Shown here: in pieces, positions 60,201-64,000 of the stretch
Numbering within the stretch: position 1 is the first letter of the stretch
Layout of the letters: each line of letters starts with the position of its first letter
Program-made: the position numbers and the translations under genes
Assembly (NCBI GenBank): GCA_020740775.1
Contig: JAHEWK010000015.1
Span: forward strand, 868,001 to 932,000
Source of the DNA: Ilyonectria destructans
Taxonomy: Eukaryota > Ascomycota > Sordariomycetes > Hypocreales > Nectriaceae
Direction of reading: 5' to 3'
Length of the DNA stretch: 64,000 nucleotides
Notes under the pieces: model-generated
The model's database searches: none
What the model was told of the DNA's origin: nothing
The model's input: only the letters and a program-made list of their open reading frames with translations

Positions 60201-63100
60201 TAGAAGAAAGATACTCATCCGTATCAGCACCACCTCAAACTTCTTACCCTCCCGATGCACATCCTATTTTAAAATACAGCAACCGTCTCGGCGTTTTTGC
60301 AATCACCTCGGTAGGGACCCCATCGTCGAGAACATCGACAAAAGCATTCGAGCGACGAATAGGAGCATCATTCTTGTTCTGGTGCAGTACATAACTTCTT
60401 CGCCATTCAAAGTCCAACACCTTACTCGAAAGGCAAGACGACTTGTAGGGTCCTCATCGCGTGTAGAGGTTGCGTACATGTTAGTGTGGGTTTCTCCAGC
60501 TGAAAGAATCTCAAGCGTAACCCAAACTCGATCGCCTGTAGCCGCTAACTTGGGTCTAGGGGAAAACGCATTGAGCAGAGGTTGACTCGGATTCGGTGGT
60601 CCTTTACAGCAGCTTTTGGTAGAATGTAGCCGCACTCTTTATCTCGAAATGTCTCGGTTTCATTTCTCCTCTAGATTTGCAGACTGCCCCTCCTCCCATC
60701 CTTCTGGGATACTGTTTCTTTCGGAAGACAAAATTTCTTTTCGGATGTGGTGTCCCTCAGTAGCTGGTGCAATCGTCGCCTCTCCATGTAGACTGGTGTT
60801 CTCGTCAGCCATGATTAGTGGTGCCAAATCCTGGATGTGTAAATCCACACCAGTTGGATCTAAGCTTGATGAGGAGTCTCTTTGCAATTGCTGCAATTGG
60901 GTGGGGATTTATTTGTCCTTTCTCTTTGCGGACTCAAAAACAAACTGACATAATTGTTGATGCAATTCTGGGTCAAATTGCTGGTAGTGTAGACTTCTTG
61001 GTGTCTCGTTCGGGGGTCTTCAGGGGCTTAATCTTTGGGGTTTCGAGTGCTAGGGTTGCTAGGGCATGCAAAACAAGAAGCAGGCCACGAGTAAGTGACC
61101 AAGCAAGCTCCTCAAGTCTATATATATCATTCTCTTCTCTACACCCCTTTCGAGCCAACCATAGTTCCATGCCGTCATCTACAGTCTTAGTTGTAAATTT
61201 CCAAGTCCTGATATTTTATTCCTTGCTTCGCCGAGTATAATCCCAATAACTGAACAAGGTCCCATGAAATACGGTCGAATTCCACAAGTATCGGTCATCT
61301 TGGGCGAGAACCGGATAACCTCGGCCAGTCTGCTGTTACGAATCTCTGCGGAGTGCATATTTAGTGGAAGTTCCAGACACTTAATATATGGGCGTGCGGG
61401 AGAAGTACTGGATCGTTGAATGTACATCGAGTAGGATAATCTTCTTAACTTTAGGCAATATCTTGTCAAGCCTCCAACAAGTTTTCAAGCTGCTTCCTCT
61501 GAGCAAGGCCCATACAAAATAATGATTCTTTGTTTACTCGCTTCATCCAACAATTTATGACACTGGTGAATATAGCCAGTCCAGTATTTCGCGAACGTAA
61601 CCACTTTGTAGTTGAGAAGAAACTCAATACTGGCTGATAGGCTGCCGAAGAACGGGATATCTGGAACCGGATTACTGGGCTGAGTTGAAGGGTCGAGCGT
61701 TGATGATTCCGAGGCATCCTTGAACAGCTAGTCATATCTATCCCTTCTTATAGAGCTCTGAGAAAATCTTGACGAGACTGTGGTAGTCAGGGCGGAGTCT
61801 TCAGGAAGGACCTGGCAATATGGGTTCCCATGTTTGGGACGAAATATTGCGCAATGCATGGTTTGAGGGTATGGGGACTGCTCTACCGAAGCAATAGCAC
61901 CGCCTATGGTATAAGAAGCAAGGATTCTGCATTGGATTAAGGGTGTCATGACATTGGGTCGAACGCGAGATAGTTGCTGACTGGTGTCAGGGCCTATCGT
62001 AGGTTCTGAATTCGAATAGTTGGTAGAGAAATCTCTGCAGAGCAATGCCTCTAGAATATTTATCTGAGTTGTGTGCCACGCAGTATTCGAATCTTGATCC
62101 TAGAGAGAGCCCATAACGCAATCAGATTGGCTGTACAATGGTCATTTCATAGTCATGGAATGAAGTGATGTAACCTTTCGATAGAACCTTCAAAGATTTG
62201 CTGCTGATGTTGGGAAACGACTCGGCGTTGAGAATCCCCACCTGTCCGACGTAGAGTCGAAAGAAGGCTGCATTGCGATCATCGGCGATTTAGTCTATAT
62301 ATCCCATAGAAGCGGTCTAACGATCAGCCTCCCGACTCTGCTCCCTTGAATGGCGTTGAGAGCTTCTCAAGAAACAATTTGACGTTGAAGATTCCTGTCT
62401 GATCGTATCGCAGAGAGAAGATGACTCAAAGCTACCAGAACACCTCCGTGATTCCTAATAACGACCCCGTATAGAACGGATTGCAAAACAGGCAAGATTC
62501 CTCATTGTATTTCGTTGGTAATGGGCAGGCGTAGAATTCCCAGACCAGGAAGGATAAGTTCGTCTTGGATGGTCACATGCTGGGTAGACAGAGTCAGCAA
62601 GAACATGATGTATGTTGGCCAGGGAAAGAAGGAGACTGGTAAGCATACGCCTCTAATATAATCGGGAACGGGCAGCCACACCTTGTCCGAGTGTTCTGGT
62701 GGCCTCACAGATATAATTTGTGGAGTGATATCGTCGACCGAAGCTTTTTTTTGAGCCCAACACGAAAGGACTGCAGTTGCGAGGTCCGTTTTACGATATA
62801 ATGCTTGAGGGTCGGTCTCTATGGACAGCGGGCAACTCTGTGCACATTTTCTCCACAACGACGGCATTTTATTGCTTTAGGGCAGTCCTTGGCGAGATGT
62901 CTTTCAGAAAGTATATACGAATGATTTGAACAATGTGTACATAGCGACAGTGATGCTCACACGTTCACACTTAGGGCAGCAGTTCCTCTCGCAATGCAGT
63001 CCACCTGGTCGTAGGATAGCATTGAACGTTGCTAGTAGAACGAAGAACTCGAAGGAAGGGAAAATTGTATAGAAAGAAGTGGTTGACAAATTTGCCTATT
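60201..63100 (-). pseudogene. Series of minus-strand frames with CCHC zinc-knuckle-like motifs (broken gene or element)
   Basis: Seven or eight minus-strand frames of 60-120 codons follow one another almost without gaps (63089-62904, 62867-62502, 62045-61728, 61735-61466, 61469-61179, 61170-60973, 60896-60660, 60635-60303). A perfect zinc knuckle C-x2-C-x4-H-x4-C (CRRCGENVHRVARC) is encoded at 62866-62825. A second half-knuckle CPKC lies at 62978-62967 and its H-x4-C half (HLAKDC) at 62899-62882. A GTGAGC...AAAG interval between the halves looks like an intron but leaves them out of frame. The region is AT-richer than its surroundings. It could be a decayed retroelement gag-like gene or an intron-rich cellular gene that I cannot splice. 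Confidence 0.35.
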
Positions 63101-63753
63101 GGATTCTTGAACCTTTATTTCAGCCAGCTCTTGCCATAGCCACCTCCAAGAACAAAGAAGCCATTTGCCGACGTTGATGATGTTGACTTAGTGTCATGTC
63201 GGACTAGTTAATGGAATATGAGCACACTATGACTGAAGGGGTGGTTATGGGGGATTCATGGAGCCATAGGAGTATCCGGTGGGCTGAGTGCGAGATGCTA
63301 CTTCGATGATGGGCCAGCCGAGACAAGGGTTGGGGTGGCAACCACCGCGGCGCCTTGCAGGCCTAACGGCATACAGGCTGCTAGTAGTGGCAAGCAATTT
63401 GACATTGGGCCTTTGTTGGGTTTGAACAGACCGTAGACTGTTGCATCGGCAATGCGAGGGTAGCGTTCGAAGTGGCTCAATTGGATTGAGTGTTTGAGAC
63501 ATCTTTTACTCGCTGGAGAGGCAGTACAACACAAACCGCACTAATCGGGCCGTGACACATGTCTCCGAGAGCAAAGATAAGATCACTATATTCGATATCT
63601 CCTGCCTATCATATGGGCACTGAAATGCCGAACGCTGTGATGACACCAGACCGGTTTGCAAATCCAACGGAACATCAGCACAACGCTCTCCCAACACCTC
63701 TCTCAAACACCCATCTACACTGGCCTACAGAGAAACAAAAGAACCAACGTTAT

Positions 63754-64000
63754 TCACCGCGACTTGCCCTTGTGTCGTTTCTTGCTCGACTTGGTCTTGC
63801 TGGCCGAGTGGCCCATCTCAAGACTGTACTCAGAACTCGTCGGGCTCGACTTTGACCTGGAGGGCGACGAGGACGAGGACGACTCCTCTCTCGTCACGGG
63901 AGGAAACCCTCCCACGAGCGAAAACGCCGACCCGCGTCGGTGCGACTTGGTGGCACTGCCATATCCAAACTTGCGGGAGGCTGAACCCCTCATCATCTCG
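63754..64000 (-). CDS. C-terminal part of a serine-rich protein, cut by the window edge
   Basis: The minus-strand frame is open from the window edge to the TGA at 63756-63754 (about 81 residues visible). It is basic and Ser/Lys/Arg-rich: GSASRKFGYGSATKSHRRGSAFSLVGG (given only in part as a low-complexity tail), an acidic-free EESSSSSSP run and a final KKRHKGKSR. The two Met near the edge may be internal. This kind of tail is common on fungal signalling or nuclear proteins, but the family cannot be told from this piece. Confidence 0.5.
   Translation of the reverse strand, partial: EMMRGSASRKFGYGSATKSHRRGSAFSLVGGFPPVTREESSSSSSPSRSKSSPTSSEYSLEMGHSASKTKSSKKRHKGKSR

Overview
The window is nuclear DNA of a filamentous ascomycete (Pezizomycotina, most likely a Sordariomycete). 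The protein-coding genes carry one to six short introns of about 50-100 nt with GTNNGT-type donors, CTAAC-like branch points and YAG acceptors. The gene set (RTA1 protein, Zn2Cys6 regulator, Dcp1, Rvs161, Grr1-type F-box/LRR protein, MEP/AMT permease) is fungal. I found no rRNA, no convincing tRNA, no CRISPR array and no intact transposon. All exon boundaries were placed by eye from splice signals and reading frame; no transcript or database was consulted.

Left part (1-26 kb), gene-sparse and accessory in character: an RTA1-type membrane protein (-), a UDP-glycosyltransferase of the sterol-glucosyltransferase type with a glycine-rich tail (+), 5.5 kb without a recognisable gene, a small Ser/Thr-rich secreted and probably GPI-anchored protein (+), a TauD/TfdA Fe(II)/2-oxoglutarate dioxygenase (-), a large Zn2Cys6 protein whose first exon I cannot place (+), and an acidic hypothetical protein with an in-frame stop or unresolved intron (-).

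Middle part (26-55 kb), conserved housekeeping genes: an OCRL/INPP5B-like inositol polyphosphate 5-phosphatase (-), decapping regulator Dcp1 (+), BAR protein Rvs161 (-) divergent from peptidyl-tRNA hydrolase (+), an ammonium permease (+) behind 4.6 kb of non-coding DNA with many GATAAG sites, a Grr1-like F-box/LRR protein (-), a mitochondrial chalcone-isomerase-fold protein (+), a dithiol glutaredoxin (-), a BAG-domain Hsp70 co-chaperone with a ubiquitin-like domain and a membrane segment (+), ribosomal protein uL13/RPL16 (+), a Sec72-like TPR protein (+) and a conserved 136-aa protein (-). Together they cover phosphoinositide and membrane traffic, mRNA decay, nitrogen uptake, protein turnover, redox balance, translation and ER translocation; nothing suggests that they form a pathway cluster.

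Right part (55-64 kb), gene-poor: a pyrimidine-rich, nearly ATG-free leader of the 136-aa gene, a series of short minus-strand open frames containing CCHC zinc-knuckle-like motifs (broken gene or element), and the C-terminus of a serine-rich protein running off the window. No clear novel multigene system was found. The points most worth checking are the ATG-free leader and possible non-AUG extension of the BAG gene, the GATA-site cluster before the ammonium permease, the Met-free open frame of the Zn2Cys6 gene and the glycosyltransferase with a VPS13/ATG2-like tail.
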